A DNA stretch of 64,000 nucleotides, from NCBI RefSeq assembly GCF_030412915.1, contig NZ_JAUHJR010000001.1, forward strand, positions 248,001 through 312,000, read 5' to 3'. The position numbers were made by a program, and so were the translations under genes. The stretch comes from Nocardioides abyssi (GTDB taxonomy: Bacteria > Actinomycetota > Actinomycetes > Propionibacteriales > Nocardioidaceae). Within the stretch, counting starts at the first letter, position 1, and every line of letters begins with the position of its first letter. Below, in pieces: positions 24,742-32,694 of the stretch. The notes under the pieces were generated by a model, which saw only the letters and a list, made by a program, of their open reading frames with translations, was not told the DNA's origin and ran no database searches.

Positions 24742-26181
24742 ATGGCCGATGATCAGCACGGACTGGTGTTCCCGAGCGACGAGGAAGGTCGTCGCAGCAC
24801 GACCGCGGTGGGGCGGGCGGTGGTGGCGGATGCGCTGCGGCCGGTCGACCAGGTGGGGGCGCGGACGGCGGAGCGGGAGACGGCGTGGCGCGGGGAGTAC
24901 CTGCTGTACTTCCGCCGGCTCGTCGAGGCGGGCCTCGGGTCGCCAGGCGACGCGCTGGGCATCGCGCGGGCGGGGCTCGCGTCGCTGCACGAGCGGATGC
25001 GAGTGCTCGGCGACGACGGCGAGGTGTCGCTGGCGGCGTGGCCGGAGAGCGGGACGAGCTTCGACCAGGTCGAGCTGGAGGGCACGGGGGAGCGGGTCGA
25101 CGAGCTCCTGCTGCCGTACCGGGGCGACCGGCTCCGCGGCGACGAGATCAGGCGCCAGGTCGACCGGTGGGTCGAGGCCGGCGTGGTCGAGCCGTCGGTG
25201 GCCGAGGCGGTCGGTGCGGTGCTGGACAACCCCGAGTGGCTGCGGCTCGAGGGGCACACGGTCGCGGTCATCGGTGCGGCGTCCGAGATGGGACCGCTGC
25301 AGGCGCTGACCCGCTGGGGTGCCCGCATCGCGGCGGTCGACCTGCCGCGCGACGGGCTGTGGGACCGGGTCGCCGACACGGCGCGGGCCGGGGCCGGCAC
25401 GGTGGTGGCGCCCCGGGCGGGAGCGGTGCCGGGGGCCGACCTGCTCGCCGACGTACCTGCTCTCGCGCACTGGTTGTCGGAGCAGCCGGGCACGCTGGTG
25501 GTCGGCAACTACGTGTACGCCGACGGCGCGACCAACGTCCGGGTCAGCACCGCCGTCGACGAGCTGAGCCGGCGCCTGCTGAGCAGCAGGGACGACGTGG
25601 CGCTGGCGTTCCTGGCCACGCCCACCGATGTGTTCGCGGTGCCGGGGGACGCGGTGGCGCAGGCGACCGAGCGCTACGAGACGCGGTCCCGCGCCGCCAA
25701 GACGCTCGGCCGTCCGCTGCGGGCGGCGTCCGGCGGGCGGCTGCTGCGCCGGCCGTACGCACCCGGCGCCACCCCCGGCGTCAACGACTCGCTGGTGCCG
25801 CAGCAGGGCCCCAACTACGCGCTGGCCAAGCGGCTGCAGCGCTGGCGCGCGACCGTCGCCCGCCACGAGGGCGCGACCGTGTCGATGAACGTCGCCCCGC
25901 CGACCCGCACCCGGTCGGTGGTCAAGAACCGCGCCCTCGCCGCGGCGTACGCCGGCGCCCACCGCTTCGGCGTCGAGGTCTTCGACCCCTCCACCTCCAA
26001 CGTGCTCATGGCCGCGCTGCTCGTCCACGACCTGCACACCGGCGGCGGCCCGCGGCACGAGCACCCCTGGCAGGACGAGGCGTACGCCGCGGCGCACGGC
26101 GGGCTGTGGCGCACGGCGTACGCCCCGCGCAGCGCGCTCGGGCTGGCCGCCCTGCTCGGCATGGGCGCCGCACGGGCCTGA
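24742..26181 (+). CDS. Conserved hypothetical protein with Rossmann-like segment
   Basis: A 479-residue cytoplasmic protein that I do not recognise. Residues 172-203 (VAVIGAASEMGPLQALTRWG, then ARIAAVDLP) read like a nucleotide-binding beta-alpha-beta unit with the acidic residue after strand 2. The rest is well-behaved globular sequence with no signal peptide or membrane span. The GC content returns to the chromosomal norm here, so it marks the right edge of the lower-GC segment. ATG 24742 is preferred; CAGGAT lies six bases upstream as a possible -10 for a leaderless message. ATG 24733 is the alternative. Confidence 0.75.
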   Translation: MADDQHGLVFPSDEEGRRSTTAVGRAVVADALRPVDQVGARTAERETAWRGEYLLYFRRLVEAGLGSPGDALGIARAGLASLHERMRVLGDDGEVSLAAWPESGTSFDQVELEGTGERVDELLLPYRGDRLRGDEIRRQVDRWVEAGVVEPSVAEAVGAVLDNPEWLRLEGHTVAVIGAASEMGPLQALTRWGARIAAVDLPRDGLWDRVADTARAGAGTVVAPRAGAVPGADLLADVPALAHWLSEQPGTLVVGNYVYADGATNVRVSTAVDELSRRLLSSRDDVALAFLATPTDVFAVPGDAVAQATERYETRSRAAKTLGRPLRAASGGRLLRRPYAPGATPGVNDSLVPQQGPNYALAKRLQRWRATVARHEGATVSMNVAPPTRTRSVVKNRALAAAYAGAHRFGVEVFDPSTSNVLMAALLVHDLHTGGGPRHEHPWQDEAYAAAHGGLWRTAYAPRSALGLAALLGMGAARA

Positions 26182-26348
26182 CCCGTGGTGGGATGACGGC
26201 GTGAGCCGCTCGCCGTCGCCACGCTCGCCCGAGTCGCCCGAGCTCGGCTAGCGGTCGAGACCGACCTCGACTTCGACCTGCGCGAGCCGCTCGGCAATGA
26301 CGTGCGGATCGCCTAGGGCGAGGAGAGATGAGTCCGGGCCGGCGCCCC

Positions 26349-27035
26349 TCACCCACCGAGGAGGAAGCCGGTGAGGAACCCGGCCGCGCTGCCGAGGGCG
26401 ACGAGCGGACCGCCCTTGCCGAACGCCTCCGGAGCGAGCGTGGCGACGACCGAGGCGAGAACGGCACCGGCGGCGAAGGCGAGCGGGTAGGCCAGCGCCT
26501 CCGACGACGCGCCCGCGAACACGAGGCGGCCGAGGACCACGGCAGCCGCGAGCAGGACCGTCGCGCCGACCCAGAGCGCGACCACCGAACGAGCACTGCG
26601 GCCACGGTCCTGCATCGTCCGCGCACCCGCGAGCGCCTCCGGGAAGTTGCTGACGAAGACGGCGACGAGCAGCGCGACGCTGCCCGAACCGCTGAGGGAG
26701 ACGCCGAGCGCGGTGTTCTCCGGGATGCCGTCGAGGGTCACGCCGGCGAGCAGCGCCCACCCGGCGGTCGTGCCGCTGACGTAACGGTCGAGGAAGTAGT
26801 CGGCCGTGGTGAACACCAGCGCCCCGGCCGCGAACAGCAGACCGGCGCGCACCGGGCCGCCGTCGCGGTAGCTCGGCTCGAAGAGCTCGAACGCCACCGA
26901 CGCGATCAGCGCACCCGCGGCGAAGGCCAGCGCGGCCGCGAGCAGCGGCTGCGGGACCCGCCAGCGGACGCCGACCAGGGCCCCGGCCGTGAGGGGGAGG
27001 GAGGCGCTGAGGGCGTACACGACGAGCAGCAGCAC
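26349..27035 (-). CDS. ZIP-family metal transporter
   Basis: A 228-residue integral membrane protein with about seven to eight spans. The ZIP signature segments are GVTLDGIPENTALGVSL (span 4, His-equivalent replaced by Asp/Asn ligands) and FVSNFPEALAGA (span 5, metal-binding Asn/Pro/Glu). ZIP proteins move Zn2+ or other divalent cations into the cytoplasm. A long His-rich loop is absent. The neighbouring 27078-27719 gene is on the same strand, 42 bases upstream, and may share the transcript. Confidence 0.85.
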   Translation of the reverse strand: MLLLVVYALSASLPLTAGALVGVRWRVPQPLLAAALAFAAGALIASVAFELFEPSYRDGGPVRAGLLFAAGALVFTTADYFLDRYVSGTTAGWALLAGVTLDGIPENTALGVSLSGSGSVALLVAVFVSNFPEALAGARTMQDRGRSARSVVALWVGATVLLAAAVVLGRLVFAGASSEALAYPLAFAAGAVLASVVATLAPEAFGKGGPLVALGSAAGFLTGFLLGG

Positions 27036-27077
27036 GCCCGGTCGGTACCCAGCTCGCGACGCCCTTGTGGTCGCCGG

Positions 27078-27719
27078 TCAGGCGTCGCTCCCGGTCACGT
27101 CGTCCACGACGTCCTGGTCGCGGGCAGCCCGGACGCAGGCGGCGACGAGCCGCGGCAGGTCCTGGGCAGGGACGAGGTCGGCCAGCTTCTCGGGCGCGGT
27201 GGGGAGGCCGAGCCGATCGGCGCCCTTCGCGGCGAGGTCGTCGACGTACGGCGCCACGTCGGGCCACACGCCCTGCACCTCGCGCAGGAAGATCGCCGCG
27301 CCGGCGGGGCCGATCCCCTTGGACTGCTGCAGCGCCTGCTCGAGCGCCGGGACGTCGTCGCAGGCCTCGTGCATGCGCCGCAGGTCACCGGAGAAGTCGT
27401 CGAGCACCTTGTCGGCGAGCTCCCCGAGCTGGGTGGACGTGCGCTCGTCGTAGCGGCGGTAGCCGCCCCGGCCGAGCGCATCGACCCGCTGCTGCCAGGT
27501 GGTGTCGCGGGTGCGCTCGGGCGTGGTGCAGCCGGCGTCGAAGAGCTCGCGGGCGGCCGCGACGGCGATGCTCGAGCTGATCCGGGCCGACAGGAGCAGG
27601 CTGAGCACCAGCAGCTGCCACAGGGCGGCCGGCTTGTCGTCGACCGTGATGCCGGCGTCCTCGGCGTACGTCGTGCCGTGCTGCTCGAGCAGCACGCGGG
27701 CGGTGTCGCGGTGGCTCAT
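27078..27719 (-). CDS. HhH-GPD-like DNA glycosylase/endonuclease-fold protein
   Basis: A 213-residue, mainly helical protein with a helix-hairpin-helix segment (ALQQSKGIGPAGAAIFLREV) like the DNA-binding hairpin of the endonuclease III superfamily. The catalytic Lys of bifunctional glycosylases and the C-terminal Fe-S cysteines are not evident, so it may bind DNA or RNA without that chemistry. ATG 27719 begins the conserved part. No operon partner beyond the ZIP gene is visible. Confidence 0.6.
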   Translation of the reverse strand: MSHRDTARVLLEQHGTTYAEDAGITVDDKPAALWQLLVLSLLLSARISSSIAVAAARELFDAGCTTPERTRDTTWQQRVDALGRGGYRRYDERTSTQLGELADKVLDDFSGDLRRMHEACDDVPALEQALQQSKGIGPAGAAIFLREVQGVWPDVAPYVDDLAAKGADRLGLPTAPEKLADLVPAQDLPRLVAACVRAARDQDVVDDVTGSDA

Positions 27720-27762
27720 GCCGCCTCGGGTACCCGACAGCCCGGATGCGACCCGCTCGCGG

Positions 27763-28596
27763 TCAGGGCGTGCCGGTCGGGCTGGGCAGCGGGGCGGACG
27801 GCGTCGGGGTCGGCACCTCGGGGGTCGGCTCGACCGACGGCTCCGTGGACGGGTCCTCGGTGGGTGCCTCCGACGACGGGACCGGGTCGGTCGAGGGGGT
27901 CCCGCCGTCGCTGGGGGTGGTGCTGCCCGACGGGTCGGCCGGGGACTGCTGCGGGTCGCGGGGGCCTCCGTCGCGGCCGTCGTCGTCGGACCCGGAGCCG
28001 CCGCCGCCGCCGGTGATACGGGTGATCGTGGTGCCGCCGTCGGAGTCCGAGCCGCCGGTGTAGGAGGAGACCGTGCGGCCGGTGAGCGCCTCGAAGACGC
28101 TGATGACGACCACGACGAGGAGGAAGAGCCCGCCGGCGACGAGCGTGATCCGCTTCCAGGGCAGCACCGCGAGCCGCTCGCGCCAGGTGGGGGAGTCCGC
28201 GTCGCCGTCGTCGGCGCCCGGGCCGTCGGCCGAGGGGTCGAGCTCGTCCGCGGCCTCGGCCAGCTGCGCCTCGGCCCGCGGCAGCCGCGAGGGGTCCCCG
28301 CGCCGCGCCGCACGGCGTACCTCCGCCTGGGCCTCGCCCACCTTGTGCAGCGCCCGCTCCTGGGCCTCGGCGAGCTTGGCCCGCGACCGGGCCAAGCCCT
28401 GGCTGTAGACGGCCGTGCCCACGGTCGCCGCGACGCTGCCGAGCGCCGCACCGATGAGCGTGCCGGCCGCGCCGAGGGTCGAGAGCAGGACCGCGGTCGT
28501 GATCGCCGCGAGGGCGCCAGCGATGGTCCGGACCCAGTCGATGTCGAGCCCGGACGGCGCCTTGGCGGCGTCCTGGGAGGTGTCGTCGTCAGCCAT
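27763..28596 (-). CDS. Membrane protein with coiled-coil and Ser/Thr/Pro-rich tail
   Basis: A 277-residue protein. Two adjacent membrane spans (about 23-62) form a hairpin, followed by an Arg/Ala/Glu-rich coiled-coil stretch (about 68-118). An acidic linker and a third span (about 150-170) come next. The last 100 residues are an extracellular tail rich in Gly, Ser, Thr, Asp and Pro with repeated PT/PS dipeptides, likely crossing the peptidoglycan. No enzymatic domain is recognised. It is divergent from the riboswitch-controlled NlpC/P60 gene, so a cell-envelope role is plausible. Confidence 0.7.
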   Translation of the reverse strand: MADDDTSQDAAKAPSGLDIDWVRTIAGALAAITTAVLLSTLGAAGTLIGAALGSVAATVGTAVYSQGLARSRAKLAEAQERALHKVGEAQAEVRRAARRGDPSRLPRAEAQLAEAADELDPSADGPGADDGDADSPTWRERLAVLPWKRITLVAGGLFLLVVVVISVFEALTGRTVSSYTGGSDSDGGTTITRITGGGGGSGSDDDGRDGGPRDPQQSPADPSGSTTPSDGGTPSTDPVPSSEAPTEDPSTEPSVEPTPEVPTPTPSAPLPSPTGTP

Positions 28597-28708
28597 CGCC
28601 CTCGACGGTACCGACGACCACCCCCGCCCCGCCCCAGGCCTCGGGTGACGAGGCTCACGCCCGCCACGACTGGGTGAGAGGCGTCTTGGATGTTTCCGTG
28701 GTGGTACG

Positions 28709-28925
28709 TCGCCTGCGCCGTCGCGCGGGCACGACCATGCCGAACCTGGACCGCGCCGAGGCCCGTCACGTCGCCAGGGGACACCGATCACAGGAAGCAG
28801 AGACGGGCGCGGGAGACCCGAGCAGGACGCCCACCACCGCACCGCGGAGGAGGGCTCGGGGTGGAGCCGAGCAGTGCTCGGCCGGGCACGGCGCCCGAAC
28901 CCGACAGGACCACTTCCGCAGGCGA
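28709..28925 (+). promoter_or_regulatory. c-di-AMP (ydaO/yuaA-type) riboswitch
   Basis: The 3' part GCCCGAACCCGACAGG followed by CACTTCCGCAGG (28893-28922) matches the conserved end of the ydaO motif. The closing helix P1 is perfect: TCGCCTGCG (28709-28717) pairs with CGCAGGCGA (28917-28925). An internal stem pairs GCCCGTC (28761-28767) with GACGGGC (28802-28808), and GCCGAACC (28739) and AGGGGACACC (28776) fit conserved positions. It lies 18 bases before an NlpC/P60 hydrolase, the typical actinobacterial target, which c-di-AMP would switch off. Confidence 0.75.
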
Positions 28926-28942
28926 TCGCCGAGGATCGACCC

Positions 28943-29515
28943 TTGAACCACGCCCTCACCGGCGCGCTGCTGCGTGCTCGTCTGCTGTTCGTCGCCCTGA
29001 CCGCGGCTCTCACCCTGAGCCTCGCGGTCGGCGTCAGCCCGCTCTCGCCCACCGCCTCCGCGGCCCCGGCCGGCACCTCCGGCACCTCCGGCTCGTCCGC
29101 CGGCGGCGGCCAGGTAGCCCAGCAGGCCCCTGCGAAGAAGAAGACCCGCAAGAAGCGTCCCTCCCGCGGGGAGCGGCTGCTCCGCGTCGCCCGCCGGCAG
29201 AACGGCGACCGCTACGCCTGGGGCGCGGCCGGCCCGCACCGCTTCGACTGCTCGGGCCTGACCCAGTTCGTCTACCGCGTCGCCCTCGGCGAGCGGCTGC
29301 CGCACTCCTCCAGCGCCCAGGTCGGCCGGACCAAGCGGATCAGCCGCGCGGCCGCTCGCCCCGGCGACCTGGTGTTCTTCCACGACGGCGGCGGGGTCTA
29401 CCACGTCGCGGTGTACGCCGGCGGCAACCGCATCTGGCACGCCCCCGGCTCGGGCAAGCGCGTCACCCGCGCGCAGATCTGGACGCGCAGCCACTTCTTC
29501 GGGCGGGTGCGCTGA
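28943..29515 (+). CDS. NlpC/P60-family cell-wall endopeptidase
   Basis: A 190-residue secreted hydrolase with a Sec signal (residues 1-41, ending TASAAP) and a basic linker (KKKTRKKRPSRG). The NlpC/P60 domain carries the catalytic Cys103 (FDCSGLTQF), His154 (YHVAVYAGG) and His166. It should cleave peptide stems of peptidoglycan (D-Glu-mDAP or similar) during growth. The TTG at 28943 is chosen because the signal peptide begins there and GAGG lies eight bases upstream. A c-di-AMP riboswitch precedes it, tying its expression to osmotic and wall stress. Confidence 0.88.
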   Translation: MNHALTGALLRARLLFVALTAALTLSLAVGVSPLSPTASAAPAGTSGTSGSSAGGGQVAQQAPAKKKTRKKRPSRGERLLRVARRQNGDRYAWGAAGPHRFDCSGLTQFVYRVALGERLPHSSSAQVGRTKRISRAAARPGDLVFFHDGGGVYHVAVYAGGNRIWHAPGSGKRVTRAQIWTRSHFFGRVR

Positions 29516-29551
29516 TCCTCGGCTGAGCTTCCTCCGACTGTCGGCCCCGGC

Positions 29552-29594
29552 GGGTCTCGAGACAGGCGCCAGCGCGCCTTCCTCGACCGGCCGG
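29552..29594. repeat. Dispersed repeat, inverted copy
   Basis: GGGTCTCGAGACAGGCGCC... to CCTTCCTCGACCGG is the reverse orientation of the units at 3579-3650 and 13797-13889. A second truncated tail (GCGCGTCTCCCTCGACCGG) follows at 29605-29623. The rest of the 29516-29838 gap shows no gene. Confidence 0.7.
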
Positions 29595-29838
29595 GGCCGC
29601 TGCGCGTCTCCCTCGACCGGCCGGGGTCGAGCCGTCTCCGGGCTCCCCCGAAAGGACGGGTGCGGAAGGGCGCTGACGTGCGGTAGAGGGCGTTGTGACG
29701 CCGCTGCGCGTTCGGTCTCGAATGCGTAACGAAGCCGGGTCGGGACGGTCCAGACCCTTCCGCACGACACCTCCCGGGTGGTCGGGTGACGCCGGCCGTG
29801 CCCCCGCGCGGCCTCTCGGAACCATCTCGGAGGAACAC

Positions 29839-32136
29839 GTGAACAGAAGGACCACCAGCGTCCTCGGCGTGGCCGCAGCCCTCGGGCTCGCCGCCGCCGC
29901 CGTCGCAGGACCGGCCACGGCGACCCCGGCCGCCGATCCTGACGCCACCACCCACCAGACGGCCGGTCAGGCGAAGGCCGACGACCGTCCGGACCCGCTC
30001 GAGACCAAGCGTCGCGCCGGCAAGGCCCGGGCGACCGAGCTCGTCGTCACCGGCCAGGCCCAGCCGCAGGACCGGGGCGGCTCCGACGCCGTCAAGGTCG
30101 CCCCCGGCCAGTGGGTCGAGTACGGCACCCAGGAGACCGCGCAGCTGCTCTCCTTCCTCGTCGACTTCGGCGACCAGGTCGACCCCCGCTTCCCCGCCGA
30201 GGGCGCCGGCCCCCAGCACGACCAGATAGAGGAGCCGGCGGAGGGCGATAACAGCACCTACTGGCGCGAGACCTTCGACCGCTCGCACTTCATGGACATG
30301 TTCTTCAACGGGATGCCCGAGCAGGACGGCGCGTCGTTCCGCCAGGTGTACGACGAGATGTCCTCGGGCCGCTTCGACGTCGAGGGCGACGTCAGCGACT
30401 GGGTCACCGTCCCCTACGGCTCGGCCAGCTACGGCATGACCGAGTCCAACCAGGACATGACCCGCTTCATCTCCGACACCGCCACCGCCTGGCTGGAGTC
30501 CCAGCAGGCCGCCGGCAAGTCCGAGGCCGAGATCGCCGACTACCTGAAGCGCTTCGACGTGTGGGACCGCTTCGACCACGACGGCGACGGCGACTTCAAG
30601 GAGCCCGACGGCTACATCGACCACTTCCAGGCGATCCACGCCGGCGAGGGCGAGGAGGCCGGCGCACCCGAGTCGGCCATCTGGTCCCACCGCTGGGCCG
30701 TGCGGCCCACCGCCCCGGTCGGCCCGGCCGACGCGAAGTTCGGCGGCGTCCAGATCGGCGACACCGGCCTGTGGATCCGCGACTACACCACCGAGCCGGA
30801 GAACGGCGGCCTGGGCGTCTTCGCCCACGAGTTCGCCCACGACCTCGGCCTGCCCGACTACTACGACACCAACGGCGGGGAGAACGGCACCGCGTTCTGG
30901 ACGCTCATGAGCTCCGGGTCCTGGCTCAGCCACGACGAGGAGGGCGCCATCGGCACCACGCCGAACTCCATGGGCCCGCACGAGAAGCTGCTCCTCGGCT
31001 GGCTCGACCACGCCACCGTCCGCGCCGGGCAGTCCGCCCAGGTCAAGCTCGGCCCCGCCTACCACGCGACCAAGTCGCCGCAGGCCGTGCTCGTCAACTT
31101 GCCCAACGGCTCCACCGAGACCGAGGTCGGCCCGGCCGCGACCGGCAGTCGCTACCTCTACTCCGGCAACGGGGACGACCGGAACGCCACGGCCACCAGC
31201 CCCGCGTTCACCGTCCCCGAGGGGGCCACGCTGACCGCGAAGGTCGACTACGAGATCGAGACCGACTGGGACTACGGCTACGCCGAGATCTCCACCGACG
31301 GCGGGTCGACCTTCACCCCGCTGGCGACCAACCTGTCCACCGAGACCGACCCCAACGGCCAGAACGACGGCCACGGGATCACCGGCACCTCCGCGGGCCA
31401 GTGGGTCGAGCTGAGCGCCGACCTGGCGGCGTACGCCGGCGAGCAGGCGCAGGTCCGCTTCCGGATGGAGAACGACGCGGCGTACCACGAGCTCGGCCTG
31501 AAGGTCGACGACGTCGCCGTGGGCTCCGCGCTCGCCACGGGCTTCGAGGATGGCGACGAGGCCTGGGAGCGCGACGGCTTCGTGCCGGTCGTGGACGGCT
31601 CCTACACCTCGGAGTACACCCACTACTACCTGGCGGAGAACCGGCAGTACGCCGGCTACGACACCACCCTCGCCGAAGGCCCGTACAACTTCGGCTGGGG
31701 CGTCTCGGCGCCCGACCAGGTGGAGCGGTTCCCGTACCAGAACGGCATGCTCGTCTGGTACGTCAACAGCCTCTTCGGTGACAACAACACCAGCCAGCAC
31801 CCCGGTGCCGGGGAGGCCCTCCCGGTCGACGCCGACGCGGCCGCGCTGCGCTGGTCCGACGGCACGCTGGCCCGCAACCGGATCAGCTCCTTCGACGCCA
31901 CCTTCGGCCTCGCCCGGACCGACGCGATCACCCTGCACCGGGAGGCCGCCGGCGGGATGACCACGCTCGCGGTGCCCTCGCGGCAGCAGTCGCCGGTCTT
32001 CGACGACACCGACCCGGACCGCTACTACGACCCCGCGAACCCGCAGGGCAGCGTCCGCGTCGCCGGCACCGGCACGACGATCCGCGTGGTGAACAGCAAC
32101 GAGAAGCAGGGGTTCATGACCGTCCGGGTCAACTGA
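29839..32136 (+). CDS. Secreted M6-family (immune inhibitor A-like) metalloprotease
   Basis: A 765-residue protein with a Sec signal peptide (1-30, cleavage near ATA/TPA) and a propeptide. The M6 peptidase domain carries the zinc motif HEFAH (His330, Glu331, His334) followed by DLGLPDYYD. A conserved calcium-binding DHDGDGDFKEPDGYIDHF stretch lies before it. The C-terminal part (about 440-765) contains beta-sandwich, MAM-like domains. Homologues (InhA, PrtV) degrade extracellular proteins. GTG 29839 has GGAGGA four bases upstream; the frame continues further up but lacks signal character. Confidence 0.92.
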   Translation: MNRRTTSVLGVAAALGLAAAAVAGPATATPAADPDATTHQTAGQAKADDRPDPLETKRRAGKARATELVVTGQAQPQDRGGSDAVKVAPGQWVEYGTQETAQLLSFLVDFGDQVDPRFPAEGAGPQHDQIEEPAEGDNSTYWRETFDRSHFMDMFFNGMPEQDGASFRQVYDEMSSGRFDVEGDVSDWVTVPYGSASYGMTESNQDMTRFISDTATAWLESQQAAGKSEAEIADYLKRFDVWDRFDHDGDGDFKEPDGYIDHFQAIHAGEGEEAGAPESAIWSHRWAVRPTAPVGPADAKFGGVQIGDTGLWIRDYTTEPENGGLGVFAHEFAHDLGLPDYYDTNGGENGTAFWTLMSSGSWLSHDEEGAIGTTPNSMGPHEKLLLGWLDHATVRAGQSAQVKLGPAYHATKSPQAVLVNLPNGSTETEVGPAATGSRYLYSGNGDDRNATATSPAFTVPEGATLTAKVDYEIETDWDYGYAEISTDGGSTFTPLATNLSTETDPNGQNDGHGITGTSAGQWVELSADLAAYAGEQAQVRFRMENDAAYHELGLKVDDVAVGSALATGFEDGDEAWERDGFVPVVDGSYTSEYTHYYLAENRQYAGYDTTLAEGPYNFGWGVSAPDQVERFPYQNGMLVWYVNSLFGDNNTSQHPGAGEALPVDADAAALRWSDGTLARNRISSFDATFGLARTDAITLHREAAGGMTTLAVPSRQQSPVFDDTDPDRYYDPANPQGSVRVAGTGTTIRVVNSNEKQGFMTVRVN

Positions 32137-32150
32137 CCACTTCTTCCCTG

Positions 32151-32186
32151 GGACGGGGTCCGGCGCTGCGGCGTCGGGCCCCGTCC
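32151..32186 (+). terminator. Terminator after the M6 protease gene
   Basis: GGGACGGGGTCCGGCG and CGTCGGGCCCCGTCC form a long stem with one mismatch around a short loop, starting about 15 bases after the stop codon. Confidence 0.7.
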
Positions 32187-32337
32187 TGCGTCCTGGTCCT
32201 GCGTCCTGGTCCAGACCGGTCGGGGGTGCGTGTAACGCGTGGGGCGGGTCGCGACAGGTGGAGGACGCAACACCCTTCCGGAACGCGGCCCGGCCTCGGT
32301 CCCCCTGTGGGGCCGGGCAGCGATCCACCTGGATGTG

Positions 32338-32383
32338 CACGAACGCCCGCCCGAGGTCCCCCGCTAGAGGGCGGGCGTTCGTG
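32338..32383. terminator. Second, orphan hairpin in the 32137-32694 gap
   Basis: CACGAACGCCCGCCC (32338-32352) pairs perfectly over 15 bp with 32369-32383. It resembles the terminator at 41232-41266 (shared CGAACGCCCG arm). About 150 bases without an open reading frame separate it from the protease terminator, so it could end a small RNA or simply be a backup terminator. Confidence 0.5.
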
Positions 32384-32426
32384 TGCTCGGGCTCCGTCGT
32401 CCACAGGCGCGGGCGCCGGGGCGCGG

Positions 32427-32487
32427 GTAGTCCGTGACGTTCCGCAGGTCGATCCGGCCGATCCGCCTGCCGACCGTCACGGACTAC
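32427..32487. repeat. 61-bp palindromic element, copy 1
   Basis: GTAGTCCGTGACG (32427-32439) is repeated in perfect inversion at 32475-32487, with a 35-base middle that is itself partly self-complementary (GCAGG...CCTGC). A second element of identical length and the same 13-bp ends lies at 51918-51978; its reverse complement aligns with this middle. Both sit in intergenic DNA. Confidence 0.85.
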
Positions 32488-32694
32488 CCCGGCATCGGCC
32501 GGCGGTGACCAGCTCCGCACCCGGACGCGGCCGGCGAGGGAAGGAACCACCCCTCACCGAGCGTTGACCACCTGTCCGTGCCCGCTCCGGACGGCGGTCG
32601 TCCACAGGCCCGCCCGGGCGAAGGCGTCGATGTCGGCGCCCCGGGGGATGATCGTCGCGGACGAGGTTCGATCGCCGACGAGACAGGAGGGGCC

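Noticed and set aside
26182-26348. A small gene or pseudogene after the Rossmann-like protein
   Set aside because: Only very short frames (16 codons from GTG 26201) and a stop-bounded acidic stretch are seen, with no ribosome-binding site or family resemblance.
26248-27267. A 339-residue minus-strand protein overlapping the ZIP gene
   Set aside because: It is the Arg/Gly-rich alternative frame of the ZIP transporter; only its last 20 residues look protein-like, which is not enough.
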